A DNA stretch of 64,000 nt from assembly GCF_024706985.1 (NCBI RefSeq), contig NZ_JAMCCX010000007.1, positions 37,861-101,860 of the forward strand, in the 5' to 3' direction. The notes under the pieces were generated by a model. It did not search any database and had not been told where the DNA came from. It saw only the letters and a list, made by a program, of their open reading frames with translations. The stretch comes from Alicyclobacillus sp. SP_1 (GTDB lineage: Bacteria > Bacillota > Bacilli > Alicyclobacillales > Alicyclobacillaceae). Below, in pieces: positions 40,640 through 49,636 of this stretch. The position numbers and the translations under genes were made by a program. The stretch's first letter is position 1; every line of letters starts with the position of its first letter.

Positions 40640-40876
40640 TTAAGACTCCTGAATGCGACACAAAACGGTGTCTGAGTGAACCTCGGCTCCTACGGTCACC
40701 AATATTTCGCTGAGTGTACCAGATACCTCTGATGGCACTTCAACGGTCACTTTGTCTGTGGTGACTTCGACAATACCGTCTCCTACGTGCACCGTTTCGC
40801 CAACATTTTTCAGCCATGCCGTAACCAAGCAAGAATCAACCGTTTCACCCAACTGAGGTAACTTTACATCGTACAT
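40640..40876 (-). CDS. Free-standing lipoyl/biotinyl-attachment domain protein
   Basis: The 78 residues are one complete lipoyl domain: MYDVKLPQLGETVDSCLVTAWL, VHVGDGIVEVTTDKVTVEVPSEVSG with the modifiable Lys in TTDK, and a closing LVTVGAEVHSDTVLCRIQ strand. The TDKV context favours lipoylation over biotinylation. It starts at 40876 behind GGGAGG. No dehydrogenase or E2 catalytic gene is nearby, so the partner is unknown. Its own terminator suggests a monocistronic unit. Confidence 0.85.
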   Translation of the reverse strand: MYDVKLPQLGETVDSCLVTAWLKNVGETVHVGDGIVEVTTDKVTVEVPSEVSGTLSEILVTVGAEVHSDTVLCRIQES

Positions 40877-40989
40877 CTGCAAGTCCTCCCGCCATCTAAC
40901 AAAATCATTCTGATTGTTGCACTTTACCATCGTGTTGATAAGTCTATCATGCGGTATCGCGGTCAGCCAACTTTCGAGAATCGCAGTTT

Positions 40990-41709
40990 TTAAGCGTGGC
41001 CCCTCAATTGTATAGGCATGTTAAAAATCACATGGCTTTCGCGCACAGTCATCATCCCGGCGTCCACCATATTCTCCAACACAATACTTTCTCGTTTTCG
41101 TGCCAGTGGATAGGCATAGAACGGATCGTAATCACTGGGTGCATTAGGCAAGCCAGCCAACATCGCCAATTCGCCAAGATTGCAGGCATCAGGTCGTCTG
41201 CCAAAATACGTTTCTGCTGCGTTGTACAGACCATAGGCACCGTTCCCGAAGTAAATGACGTTTGCGTACAAGTCAAAGGTCTCTGGTTTTGACATGGTAT
41301 CGTAGAGTCCGATCGCGTAAAGAGCCTGGCGAATTTTATAGCCCAACGTTTTTTGGTGGCGAATGATCGTGTTGTCGACTAATTGTTGGGTAATTGTCGA
41401 ACCCCCTTCGACATAGCCGTCTTTTTCCACATCGACGACGAAGGAACGAAGTATACCTATTGGGTCAATACCGGGATCCCACGAAAATCGTCGATCCTCC
41501 GTCGCGATGACCGCCTCTTTGTAAAAGTGAGGAATTTCTGCGTACGGCACGATATGAACATGGTGTTCGCGAAACATTGCCGCTGCTGCGGTCTGTACTT
41601 TTTGTCGAATTGGAAATGAAGTGTGAAAGTAGACATTCAAACCGCCGAAGAACAATGATATTGTCAGCAATGCCCCGAACAACCATCGCAAGAAGCGACT
41701 GGACCGCAA
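40990..41709 (-). CDS. Monofunctional peptidoglycan glycosyltransferase (GT51)
   Basis: Polymerises lipid II into glycan strands at the outer membrane face. One N-terminal membrane helix (FLRWLFGALLTISLFFGGL) precedes a GT51 domain with VIATEDRRF (catalytic Glu), GGSTITQQLV, KIRQALYAIGL and a truncated C-terminal lobe. There is no transpeptidase domain; 239 residues is typical for MtgA-type enzymes. A TTG start at 41709 behind AAAGGCG follows the cbpB stop by seven bases; an earlier TTG at 41763 has no ribosome site. Confidence 0.87.
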   Translation of the reverse strand: MRSSRFLRWLFGALLTISLFFGGLNVYFHTSFPIRQKVQTAAAAMFREHHVHIVPYAEIPHFYKEAVIATEDRRFSWDPGIDPIGILRSFVVDVEKDGYVEGGSTITQQLVDNTIIRHQKTLGYKIRQALYAIGLYDTMSKPETFDLYANVIYFGNGAYGLYNAAETYFGRRPDACNLGELAMLAGLPNAPSDYDPFYAYPLARKRESIVLENMVDAGMMTVRESHVIFNMPIQLRGHA

Positions 41710-41716
41710 GCCTGCA

Positions 41717-42175
41717 TCACGCCTTTTCAGTGAATTTGCTGGAGTGGACCTTTGTCTGTTCAAAGATATGCGCCAAGAGTGCGCGGCGCGTCACCAGACC
41801 AGCAAAATTGTCATTGTCGACCAGACAAAGAAAGGGTTGATTGATGGAAAGTTGTACCGCTTTACGGACCGTATCGGTGGGCTGAATCGCGGGTACATGC
41901 GTGTTCATCAAGTTTCCCACTTGTAAGTCCGCGAGCCTCTCTACTTCGATTCGCTCAAGGCCAAGAATGGCATCTAAAATTATCGTTTTACTGATCGTGC
42001 CAACAACGCGAGTTCTACCGGATAAAACGGGTATCGCCGAATACCTCGTTTTAATCAAGACGAGCAAGGCGTGCTCTGCCGAATTCTTATCTTCAACGCA
42101 AGCCACATTTTGAGCCGGCATAATCAGTTTTGCAAATACCTCATTGTGAATCGGTCGATCCATCCAATCTAACAT
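41717..42175 (-). CDS. cbpB: CBS-domain protein CbpB (DarB/YkuL type)
   Basis: The 152 residues form two CBS motifs. EHALLVLIKTRYSAIPVLSG, then IILDAILGLERIEVERLADLQV and ITRRALL-like endings, match what I know of B. subtilis DarB (YkuL). That protein binds c-di-AMP and, when unbound, stimulates the Rel (p)ppGpp synthetase and pyruvate carboxylase. The gene lies directly before the transglycosylase, so the pair may be cotranscribed. Ligand binding is inferred from family. Confidence 0.85.
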   Translation of the reverse strand: MLDWMDRPIHNEVFAKLIMPAQNVACVEDKNSAEHALLVLIKTRYSAIPVLSGRTRVVGTISKTIILDAILGLERIEVERLADLQVGNLMNTHVPAIQPTDTVRKAVQLSINQPFLCLVDNDNFAGLVTRRALLAHIFEQTKVHSSKFTEKA

Positions 42176-42352
42176 GCAATGCCACCGTCTTCCTGTGAAC
42201 TGTGACTTTTAAAGCCCTATCCATTATACAGAATGGACCCGTTGTTTAGCTCTATCTCATTAGACAGTGTAACAGATGTCACGTAAGAATGGTCTTTCAC
42301 GGTGCTCGCTCGTCTTCTGAGTCTTCTGCAGAATACCTGTCCTAATGTCCTC

Positions 42353-42389
42353 TAAAAAGGAGAAGAGGGACGTGATGTCCCCCTCCTTA
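42353..42389 (-). terminator. Intrinsic terminator after the 59-residue gene
   Basis: Minus-strand AAGGAGGGGGAC and GTCCCTCTTCTCC arms around ATCAC, followed by TTTTTAGAGG. It lies just after the stop at 42,394. Confidence 0.75.
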
Positions 42390-42393
42390 TCGG

Positions 42394-42573
42394 TCACGAA
42401 TTGCTCTTTTGGAATCGAACGGAATGGGTTGGTTTCCGGTGCATCACTTCCGGGGCGATTCCGCCATCTTCCTGAAGCCGGTCGAGTGCGTCCAAAACGC
42501 TGTCCTGGTATGAGTCATCCACGTTGGATGACGAGTTCCACGAGTTGTCTAACTCTCGAGGTTCTTTCTCCAT
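42394..42573 (-). CDS. 59-residue acidic, probably disordered protein
   Basis: ATG at 42573 with GGAGGAGAG upstream. It is polar and acidic (MEKEPRELDNSW, then SYQDSVLDALDRLQEDGG), with one short helix and no membrane segment. Not recognised. The ribosome site and following terminator support a real monocistronic gene. Confidence 0.55.
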   Translation of the reverse strand: MEKEPRELDNSWNSSSNVDDSYQDSVLDALDRLQEDGGIAPEVMHRKPTHSVRFQKSNS

Positions 42574-42659
42574 GACCAATCTCTCCTCCCGTTCACCTGA
42601 GCAAGGTGACTATCTTAGCTTGAGGAGTTAGGAAAGGAGCTATACCTCCCTGAGCGAAC

Positions 42660-43433
42660 TCAGGGCATCGTGGAAAGCTTTTGGTACAAAAATGGAGCGA
42701 CTGGATAAAGCGAATACTCTTTTGCATGTAACAATTGTTCTGTACTGCCGAGAAACAACAGACCTCCAGTTCGCAACGCTTTTGCAAATTCCGAGATGAC
42801 GTGATGCTTCGCACCGTCGGTGAAATAGATGAGAACATTGCGGCATATGATGAGATCTAGCGCGCTCGGATACGGGTCAGACAGCAGATTGTGCTGCTGA
42901 AAATGCACCGATTCGGCAATCTCCCGGTTAATTTGCCATCCGACCGGGGTTTCCTGAAAATATGCCGCGAGTTCACTTTTTGTTACTTCACGGAGTTGGT
43001 GCTGTTGGTAAATACCTTGCCGTGCGTGGGACAATGCGGTGCTGTCGATGTCGGTTGCAAGAAGGTCGATTTCAGTTACGCCTGCTTGCGACGCGAGAAT
43101 GCGAAGTGAGTATGGTTCTTCTCCAGTTGAACACGCCGCACTCCAAAACCGGAATGGGTGTGTCATCGGGCCTTTGAAAATGTACGTCGATAACATGGTC
43201 CAACGTTCTCTATTCCGAAAAAACTCCGAAACATTGATGGTCATTTTATCTAAGACTCGATGTAGCCATTCTGGTTGCAATGAGAGCTTCTCTGCAAATT
43301 GTGGATAGGTATCGCAGCCGAGCTGATTGCGAAGAGAAGTGAGTCGTCGTTCCATCTGAGGTCTTTTGTACAGGGAAAGGTCTATCCCTGTGAGGTGTAA
43401 AAAGTCAATCATAAATTGTTCGAATTCATCCAT
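42660..43433 (-). CDS. cheR: CheR-type protein glutamate methyltransferase
   Basis: SAM-dependent O-methyltransferase of chemoreceptors. An N-terminal helical domain (~1-75, ending TINVSEFFRN) precedes the catalytic domain with FWSAACSTGEEPYSLRI, DLLATDIDSTAL, DLIICRNVLIYF and a LLFLGSTEQL end. 257 residues is normal. In B. subtilis cheR lies between ndk and aroF (chorismate synthase); here it is separated from ndk by a plus-strand lipase and from aroC by the element and extra genes. Confidence 0.94.
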   Translation of the reverse strand: MDEFEQFMIDFLHLTGIDLSLYKRPQMERRLTSLRNQLGCDTYPQFAEKLSLQPEWLHRVLDKMTINVSEFFRNRERWTMLSTYIFKGPMTHPFRFWSAACSTGEEPYSLRILASQAGVTEIDLLATDIDSTALSHARQGIYQQHQLREVTKSELAAYFQETPVGWQINREIAESVHFQQHNLLSDPYPSALDLIICRNVLIYFTDGAKHHVISEFAKALRTGGLLFLGSTEQLLHAKEYSLYPVAPFLYQKLSTMP

Positions 43434-43554
43434 GCCATGACGTCTCCTCGTGGCTAGTGGAAATCAATGGTGTCAACATGCATCTTCGTATACTTGCCGA
43501 TGAATAGGATGTCGTAACCGTTCATCGGCAGGAACCGAGTCTGGAGGGATACGG

Positions 43555-44475
43555 ATGGCTCCAATGAAACTGGGGCTCGCTCTCAGTGGCGGTACTTTAA
43601 AGGCTGCGGCTCACATTGGTGTGTTAAAGGCACTACAGGAACTGAACATCAAACCCGATATGGTGGCAGGAACGAGCGCAGGAGGACTGGTCGCTGCCCT
43701 CTATACTCATGGATACAAAATCAACGATTTCCTGAAGATCATTGACCACTTTTCCCCAGAAAAATTAATGGACTACGGATTTCCGGTGATGTCCTCTCTC
43801 TACACGGTACTTCATCGACGACTGGCCAAACAGTCTTCTCTGCTTCGTGTCTATCCGCATGGCTTCATCCGAGGATTAAAGCTCCAAAGATATATTTGTG
43901 ATTTGTTACAAAACCGAATTTGCGAGAAGCCGTTACTCGTGATTTCAACGGACTTACTGACTGGAAACCCAATCGTTTTCGCTGTGAATCGCGACGCACA
44001 CGGAAAATTCACGCCCATTTCCTCCAAGGACCTGCCGACCGCCATTTTGGGATCGAGTGCGTTGCCGGGAATTTTCACGCCCGTTTCCTATCCCCCGTAT
44101 TTACTAGTTGATGGCGCCATGCGCCACTACGTCCCAGTGGAGGCACTGCGGCAATGTGGCTGTACCAAAATTATCGCAGTCAACTTGTATCAACTTCCTA
44201 GAGACTACAGTCCAAAAACAACGGTCGACGTCCTAGCGAGATCGTTCGACATCTTGTTGCGCGAATCCATCGACAATGACACGCAACAACAAGATGTCTT
44301 TGTCCTCGAACCTCGTTTCACAAGTGCTTCGGTCTGGTCGTTGCGCGATATGAAGCAACACGTTCATCGCGGAGAGGTGGCTGTTGCAGAGGTTTTGCCC
44401 AAACTGCAACAGTTTCTCAGCAGTCGGACCCACGTTGACGCGAGCCCAAGAGACTCAGGTGAACATCGTTTCTAA
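43555..44475 (+). CDS. Patatin-like phospholipase (RssA/YchK type)
   Basis: A 306-residue serine hydrolase. The oxyanion loop is LALSGGTLKAAAHIGVLKAL, the nucleophile elbow is AGTSAGGLVAAL and the catalytic Asp is in VDGAMRHYVPV, completing the Ser-Asp dyad. It starts at ATG 43555 behind GGAGGG. It probably acts on membrane lipids or acyl esters; the substrate is unknown. It is one of few plus-strand chromosomal genes and interrupts the conserved ndk-cheR order, converging on ndk with only ten bases between stops. Confidence 0.9.
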   Translation: MAPMKLGLALSGGTLKAAAHIGVLKALQELNIKPDMVAGTSAGGLVAALYTHGYKINDFLKIIDHFSPEKLMDYGFPVMSSLYTVLHRRLAKQSSLLRVYPHGFIRGLKLQRYICDLLQNRICEKPLLVISTDLLTGNPIVFAVNRDAHGKFTPISSKDLPTAILGSSALPGIFTPVSYPPYLLVDGAMRHYVPVEALRQCGCTKIIAVNLYQLPRDYSPKTTVDVLARSFDILLRESIDNDTQQQDVFVLEPRFTSASVWSLRDMKQHVHRGEVAVAEVLPKLQQFLSSRTHVDASPRDSGEHRF

Positions 44476-44485
44476 GACGTGATGA

Positions 44486-44935
44486 CTAACTGACCCAAAC
44501 GTCCGAAGATTTTTCATAACGAATGAGTTGGTTGTCAAACCACAACGATATTTCTCGGTCGGCACTTTCGCTACTGTCTGAGCCGTGAATGATGTTCATC
44601 CCGATAGACAGACCAAAATCGCCGCGAATAGTGCCTGGTGCCGACTCTGATGGATTCGTTTTACCCATCATGGTACGTGCTACAGAGATGGCATTTTCAC
44701 CTTGCCAGACCATGGCGAACACGGGAGAGGAGGTGATAAACGAGACCAATTCTCCAAAAAACGGGCGTTCTTTATGCTCTGCGTAATGCGCTTTAGCGGT
44801 TGCTTCATCCACTGACATGAGCTTGGCAGCCACTAAGCGAAGACCTCTCCGTTCGAACCGGGAAATCACTTCGCCAATGAGTCCTCTTTGAACCCCGTCT
44901 GGTTTGAGCATAATAAATGTCGATTCCAAGGCCAA
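44486..44935 (-). CDS. ndk: Nucleoside diphosphate kinase
   Basis: Transfers gamma-phosphate between NTPs and NDPs. [19 protein letters not shown] starts the fold, the active-site His lies in NIIHGSDS, and [16 protein letters not shown] is typical. A TTG at 44935 behind AAAAGGAG gives 149 residues, the usual length; the frame is open for 47 more codons upstream, overlapping hepT, without a ribosome site. Confidence 0.95.
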   Translation of the reverse strand: MALESTFIMLKPDGVQRGLIGEVISRFERRGLRLVAAKLMSVDEATAKAHYAEHKERPFFGELVSFITSSPVFAMVWQGENAISVARTMMGKTNPSESAPGTIRGDFGLSIGMNIIHGSDSSESADREISLWFDNQLIRYEKSSDVWVS

Positions 44936-45008
44936 GCAAAACAACTCCTTTTCATATATGTATCGCGCGTATTGTAGAGCATGAGACGATGTTTCTGCAA
45001 CTGTGAAG

Positions 45009-45977
45009 TCAAAACAGCCGTTCGTAAACAAAGTCGGCGACCGTCTGTAACTCGACCCGCACCTCGGGAATGTCAATGCACTGCAAGTGTTGTACCGCTT
45101 TCGCCATACATTTCTTCGCTATTCCTCGTGCAGATTCAATGCAGCCAGAATCTCGCACGATTTGAATGGCTAAAGTCGCTTGTTCGCTCGTCATATCTTT
45201 TTGCACCAGACGTCTCAACTGTTCACCCACTGGTACATCGAGCGAAGCCAATAACGTCGGTAGCGTGAGATTTCCTTGGCGCAGGTCACCGGCTACTGGT
45301 TTCCCAACGTGAGATTCATCTCCTGAGAAGTCGAGTACATCGTCAATAATTTGAAATGCCATCCCAGTCCAATAACCAAAACGTCGCAATGCACTGACGT
45401 TTTGCGCAGAGGCACCTGCGGCCGAAGCGCCGAGACTGCAACTGACAGAAATGAGGAGTGCCGTCTTGCGTTCGATTCTCCGGAAGTAGGTACGAAGAGT
45501 CTGTGTCCAGTTGAACAAGTCTCTTATCTGCTCAATTTCACCGCGACACATTTTCGCAATTGCCGTTGAGAATTCCTGATGAATGTCGACTCTTTCAATG
45601 CGACTCAAAATACCAATCGCCCGGGCAAATAGGAAATCCCCTACGTACATAGCAGCACGATTTCCAAATTGGGCTTTCACAGTGGGTTGGCCGCGGCGTA
45701 ATGACGAATCGTCGATGACGTCATCATGAACGAGCGTGGCCATGTGTATAAGCTCCAAGGCACAGGCGACGCGCTCCACATCTTCCGTGTTTTCGCGCTG
45801 CCCTAAGCTACCGCAAATAACAGCAAAAAGCGGCCTAATCCGCTTCCCACCCGCCTCCAATAAATGAAGCGCTGCCCGCGACAGTGTCGCTTGTTCGGAG
45901 TGAACTTCTCCGCGCAAGCGCAGTTCGACCGAATGCAAGCGAGACTCATATCGGTTGTAAACTTGTACGAAGCTCAT
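45009..45977 (-). CDS. hepT: Heptaprenyl diphosphate synthase, catalytic subunit II
   Basis: Trans-prenyltransferase that extends FPP to heptaprenyl diphosphate for the menaquinone side chain, in complex with HepS. The first Asp-rich motif, [14 protein letters not shown], and the second, [12 protein letters not shown], are present, and 322 residues is normal. The start overlaps the menG stop by four bases. The operon hepS-menG-hepT-ndk is as in B. subtilis. Confidence 0.95.
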   Translation of the reverse strand: MSFVQVYNRYESRLHSVELRLRGEVHSEQATLSRAALHLLEAGGKRIRPLFAVICGSLGQRENTEDVERVACALELIHMATLVHDDVIDDSSLRRGQPTVKAQFGNRAAMYVGDFLFARAIGILSRIERVDIHQEFSTAIAKMCRGEIEQIRDLFNWTQTLRTYFRRIERKTALLISVSCSLGASAAGASAQNVSALRRFGYWTGMAFQIIDDVLDFSGDESHVGKPVAGDLRQGNLTLPTLLASLDVPVGEQLRRLVQKDMTSEQATLAIQIVRDSGCIESARGIAKKCMAKAVQHLQCIDIPEVRVELQTVADFVYERLF

Positions 45978-46714
45978 GGTGCAGTCGACTCCTCTGGTTT
46001 CAATCCAATGTGCAGAGCCGCAATTCCACCTGTCAAGGCATAGCTTCGAACACGCTGTAGTCCCACTTCCCGAAAGATTCCTTCAAGGCGAATGCGGTCA
46101 GGAAAATCAGCCAAAGACTCGGGCAGCCATGCATACGGGGTCTTACTACCAACTGCCATCGCGCCTAGATATGGAAGTATTTTTTGAAAGTAAAAATAAT
46201 ACATTTGACGAAAAACGGGGATCTGCGGTTTGGACAGCTCCAAAGACACGACTGTGCCACCAGGTTTGATGACGCGCATCATTTCGGACAGACATTGTCT
46301 GACATCGGGAACGTTGCGCAGTGCAAATCCGATGGTCGCGACATCAAATTCATTATCTTGAAACGGCATTTCCATTGCATTTCCTTCAATAAACAGAACA
46401 TGGTCGCTTGGAGTCTTCATCTCATTTTGGCGAACGCGAGCTACGTCGAGCATTTCCTTACAAAAGTCGAGTCCAACAACCCTTCCATCTTCACCCACGG
46501 TCTCCGCCAAGGCAAACGTCCAAGCCCCAGTACCTGCTGCTACGTCGAGTACTTTCCCAGCCGCAGGAATTTGCAATTGTCTCATGGCGAAACGCCGCCA
46601 CAGGCGATGTTGCTGAAAACTCAGTACCGAATTCATGAAATCATATCGACCGGCAATCTGCGAAAACACCGAATGTACATGTTCTGCCTTATTGACGTTT
46701 TCTCGTACCATCAC
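45974..46714 (-). CDS. menG: Demethylmenaquinone methyltransferase
   Basis: SAM-dependent C-methylation, the last step of menaquinone synthesis. VLDVAAGTGAWTFALAE is the SAM site; VGLDFCKEMLDVAR, IGFALRNVPDVRQCL and RVIKPGGTVVSLELSKP are typical MenG/UbiE motifs. 246 residues. The start overlaps hepS by four bases. Confidence 0.95.
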   Translation of the reverse strand: MMVRENVNKAEHVHSVFSQIAGRYDFMNSVLSFQQHRLWRRFAMRQLQIPAAGKVLDVAAGTGAWTFALAETVGEDGRVVGLDFCKEMLDVARVRQNEMKTPSDHVLFIEGNAMEMPFQDNEFDVATIGFALRNVPDVRQCLSEMMRVIKPGGTVVSLELSKPQIPVFRQMYYFYFQKILPYLGAMAVGSKTPYAWLPESLADFPDRIRLEGIFREVGLQRVRSYALTGGIAALHIGLKPEESTAP

Positions 46715-47448
46715 GAACTTCCTTCCGCCAACTTCATTACTTCTAGCATGTCTTTAAGAGGCTGGACATAGTCCGTCAGGGACGTGAGAATGGGGTCGTT
46801 TCTTGGTAACGGGGACAAACTCACCACTCGGTCCCACATTTCGGACAGCCAATCGTACGCTTGACGAAACGTCACATACCGCAACCCGTTTTTCACATGC
46901 AATTCGGTCTGCACAATGTAAGCTCGGACAAACGATTGAACATACATTTTCCACGGCTCATGGTTACCCAGAAAATGTTCCGCCAAGCTGTGTAAAATTT
47001 GTCCTTCCACGACTTCTCGCAACGACAAATAGGTAGCTGGCGTAAGCTTCCCATCTCTCGACAGCAAGGTCATCTTTGCTTCATTCGTCTTGGCAATACC
47101 ATCGGACAATCGACAGAGCAACGCAAAATCCCCGCGAAAAGCGAGCATCCGATAATACTTGCTACTGTCATAGTCTCCTGCTAAGACAACCAGTTGCTGC
47201 CGTACGCCACGTTCACTGTCCACAGAATCGTGAATGGATAATCCCTGTTGAAGCAACAAAAAAGCGCTGAGAATGGCCAAGATATCGTTCTCTGCGAGAC
47301 CAGCCGCTCGAAGGATGGCGAGGCCCACTTCGAAATGAAACTGACTTAGGGTTTGATTCATGTGTTGTGCAACTAAAAATGGATGCCGCATGTGCGACTG
47401 CACCTGTTTCTGAACAGAAAGAAACAACTGATTTACCTCGTCCGGCAT
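46711..47448 (-). CDS. hepS: Heptaprenyl diphosphate synthase, subunit I
   Basis: The non-catalytic, chain-length-setting partner of HepT. The 245 residues are all-helical. LQQGLSIHDSVD and LAGDYDSSKYYRMLAFRGD are the conserved HepS segments. The start at 47448 follows GAGGAGATG. It overlaps menG by four bases and follows a likely promoter of its own, so the men genes need not depend on mtrB transcription. Confidence 0.9.
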   Translation of the reverse strand: MPDEVNQLFLSVQKQVQSHMRHPFLVAQHMNQTLSQFHFEVGLAILRAAGLAENDILAILSAFLLLQQGLSIHDSVDSERGVRQQLVVLAGDYDSSKYYRMLAFRGDFALLCRLSDGIAKTNEAKMTLLSRDGKLTPATYLSLREVVEGQILHSLAEHFLGNHEPWKMYVQSFVRAYIVQTELHVKNGLRYVTFRQAYDWLSEMWDRVVSLSPLPRNDPILTSLTDYVQPLKDMLEVMKLAEGSS

Positions 47449-47507
47449 CCATTCATCTCCTCGCGGCGAAAAGAGCATCCGTACAAACTCCCATCAATCC
47501 AAGCGCA

Positions 47508-47516
47508 ATTATACCA
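47508..47516 (-). promoter_or_regulatory. Extended -10 promoter before hepS
   Basis: Minus-strand TGGTATAAT, a perfect TATAAT with the extended TG element, about 60 bases before hepS and after the mtrB stop. No good -35 is seen, as is usual for the extended type. Confidence 0.6.
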
Positions 47517-47549
47517 CACTAGGTACCATTGCATCCTGCTAGGTAAGTG

Positions 47550-47777
47550 TCACTCTAGTGGGGTGATTGTACCGTGTTTCGTGTATAGTTCTACCTTACC
47601 CCGTATTTTCATGGCTGATGTATGTTCCGTAAACTGAGCTATCATGATTTCACCTTTATCAAGTTTTTCGGAATGGTGGAACTTCGTTTCCGTCCCCCGC
47701 GTCATTCCTATGACTTGCACGCCGTTCTCTAGAGCCCGAATGACGAAATAATCCCCCTGTTCTACTCCATCAGACAT
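47550..47777 (-). CDS. mtrB: Tryptophan RNA-binding attenuation protein (TRAP)
   Basis: A 75-residue protein that forms an 11-mer ring and, with tryptophan bound, wraps RNA carrying NAG repeats. [33 protein letters not shown] and the [15 protein letters not shown] stretch are nearly identical in pattern to B. subtilis TRAP, including the conserved RNA-contacting Lys/Arg and the threonine-rich Trp pocket. The start at 47777 follows ATAGGAGG. No mtrA (GTP cyclohydrolase I) precedes it; a tRNA-Pro does. Its targets are the two sites at 12.8-13.05 kb. Confidence 0.96.
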   Translation of the reverse strand: MSDGVEQGDYFVIRALENGVQVIGMTRGTETKFHHSEKLDKGEIMIAQFTEHTSAMKIRGKVELYTKHGTITPLE

Positions 47778-47917
47778 GGATATCCTCCTATCCATTCAAT
47801 CTATGTTACAGGCGTCTTGGGGTCGTTGCCCCCTCTTCAGTGCTTAAGACGGCAAATCGTTTCATCCTCAGTCAGATCTCGTTCGTTGAATAGCCTCCAA
47901 AGTTTCTTTCATCGATG

Positions 47918-47944
47918 CAAAAGCCAGCGTCTGTGACGCTGGCT
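47918..47944 (-). terminator. Intrinsic terminator of tRNA-Pro
   Basis: Minus-strand AGCCAGCGT/ACGCTGGCT arms around CACAG, followed by TTTTG. It lies just after the tRNA. Confidence 0.85.
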
Positions 47945-47947
47945 TCT

Positions 47948-48024
47948 TGGTCGGAATGCCGGGATTCGAACCCGGGACCTCTACCTCCCCAAGGTAGCGC
48001 GCTACCAGGCTGCGCCACATCCCG
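47948..48024 (-). tRNA. tRNA-Pro (anticodon GGG)
   Basis: Complete cloverleaf on the minus strand: acceptor CGGGATG/CATTCCG with one G-T pair, D loop with AGCCTGGTAGC, anticodon stem CTACC/GGTAG with loop TTGGGGA, T loop TTCGAAT, discriminator A and encoded CCA. Confidence 0.95.
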
Positions 48025-48104
48025 CAATGGACACTGACCGTAAGTATACTATGACCTTTCTGCTTTTGCAATGCATTCAACGGTCTCTCTGTACAGGCAG
48101 CGAC

Positions 48105-48147
48105 AAAATACAGAAGCGGACGAAGGACCGTGTGGTCGCTTCGTCCG
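48105..48147 (-). terminator. Probable terminator of spoIVA
   Basis: Minus-strand GGACGAAG/CTTCGTCC arms with an inner GACC/GGTC stem (48,146-48,118), then CTTCTGTATTTTG. The U run is interrupted, but the hairpin is strong and close to the spoIVA stop. Confidence 0.65.
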
Positions 48148-48157
48148 TTCCAGGGGT

Positions 48158-49636
48158 TTACAAGATGATGGCAATCAGACCGCCGCTACCCTCGTTGATA
48201 ATGCGTTGCAGAGTTTCCTTCAGCTTGTATTGAGCATTTTCGGGCATCAGGGACAGTTTTCCCGATATACCTTCGCGCACAATGGCAGCAAGAGACTTCC
48301 CGAAAATGTCGCTCTCCCAAATTTTCAGCGGGTTCTGTTCGAAGTCCTGCATTAAGTAACGAACAAGCTCTTCCGACTGGCGCTCAGTGCCAACGATGGG
48401 CGCGAACTCACTTTCTACATCCACCCGAATCATGTGAATCGATGGGGCAGTGGCTTTCAACCGTACACCGAAACGTGAACCCTGGCGAATGAGTTCCGGT
48501 TCATCTAAGGTCATTTCTTCAAGCGAAGGTGGGGCAATTCCATAACCAGTTAGCTTGACCATGCGCAGGGCTTCCGAGACTTTGTCGTACTCTTTCTTGG
48601 CATGAACGAAGTCTTTCATCATCCGCAGCAGTTGGTCTCGCCCAGTGATGTGAACGCCGACAACTTCAGTCAATACTTGGTCATAAAGCTCATCCGGTGC
48701 GGAAACATCGATAACCGCAATGCCTTGGCCCATATCCATATGCGACAGCCCTGCGTAAGAAACGACCTCGTATTTCGACAGATTCGATACCACTCGGTCA
48801 ATGTCCCGGATTCTCCGAATATCTTGAATGGTTTCCCGCACCGTTTCCTGAAATTGCTTTCGCAACCAATGGTCTTCGTCCAGAACCATGACCCAATTTG
48901 GAAGGTTGACGCTTACCTCCTTGACTGGGAACTCGTAGAGAGCCTCGCGCAATACAGTATATATCTCTTGCGAAGTCACAGTCGCACAGGATAAGGCAAT
49001 CACCGGTACGTCGTATTTGGCTGCAAGTTCAACTCTCAAATCCTGCGCACGTGGATGCTCGGGATGAGCGGAATTCACCAAAATGACGAAAGGCTTGCCA
49101 AGTTCCTTCAATTCCTCAACGACTCGCTCTTCTGCCTCCACATAACCTTCGCGGGGAATTTCTGCTACACTCCCGTCCGTCGTCACGACAATTCCAATGG
49201 TCGAGTGGTCTGCAATGACTTTTCGTGTGCCGATTTCTGCGGCCTCTTGAAAAGGCACTGGCTCATCAAACCACGGTGTGGTGACCATTCGTGGGCCGTT
49301 CTCATCTTCATATCCACGCGCTCCGGTGACTGCATATCCGACACAGTCGACCACGCGAATATTGACTTCCAAACCTTCTGCGACCTCTACTTCAACAGCT
49401 TGATTTGGAACAAACTTGGGTTCGGTCGTCATAATTGTTCGGCCTGCCGCACTTTGTGGAAGTTCGTCCACAGCCCGCGTTCTATCGGCTTCCTCCTTGA
49501 TGTTCGGAAGCACAATTAATTCCATGAACTTCTTAATGAACGTGGACTTACCAGTGCGCACGGGGCCGACGACGCCGAGATAGACGTCTCCCCCCGTCCG
49601 CTCAGCTATGTCCCTGAATACGTCGAATTTTTCCAC
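48158..49636 (-). CDS. spoIVA: Stage IV sporulation protein A
   Basis: ATPase that polymerises irreversibly on the outer forespore membrane as the basement layer of the spore coat. The N-terminal GTPase-like domain has Walker A GPVRTGKSTF and VDCVGYAVTGARGYEDENGP; the middle and C-terminal domains (RFGVRLKATAPSIHMIRVDV, ending GSGGLIAIIL) are typical. 492 residues is normal. The GTG start follows GAGGAGGGGG. A mother-cell (sigma-E) promoter is expected upstream, but I saw only a poor match. Confidence 0.97.
   Translation of the reverse strand: MEKFDVFRDIAERTGGDVYLGVVGPVRTGKSTFIKKFMELIVLPNIKEEADRTRAVDELPQSAAGRTIMTTEPKFVPNQAVEVEVAEGLEVNIRVVDCVGYAVTGARGYEDENGPRMVTTPWFDEPVPFQEAAEIGTRKVIADHSTIGIVVTTDGSVAEIPREGYVEAEERVVEELKELGKPFVILVNSAHPEHPRAQDLRVELAAKYDVPVIALSCATVTSQEIYTVLREALYEFPVKEVSVNLPNWVMVLDEDHWLRKQFQETVRETIQDIRRIRDIDRVVSNLSKYEVVSYAGLSHMDMGQGIAVIDVSAPDELYDQVLTEVVGVHITGRDQLLRMMKDFVHAKKEYDKVSEALRMVKLTGYGIAPPSLEEMTLDEPELIRQGSRFGVRLKATAPSIHMIRVDVESEFAPIVGTERQSEELVRYLMQDFEQNPLKIWESDIFGKSLAAIVREGISGKLSLMPENAQYKLKETLQRIINEGSGGLIAIIL

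Noticed and set aside
42660..42690. CCCTGA/TCAGGG hairpin at the end of cheR as terminator
   Set aside because: It overlaps the stop codon and has no U run after it.
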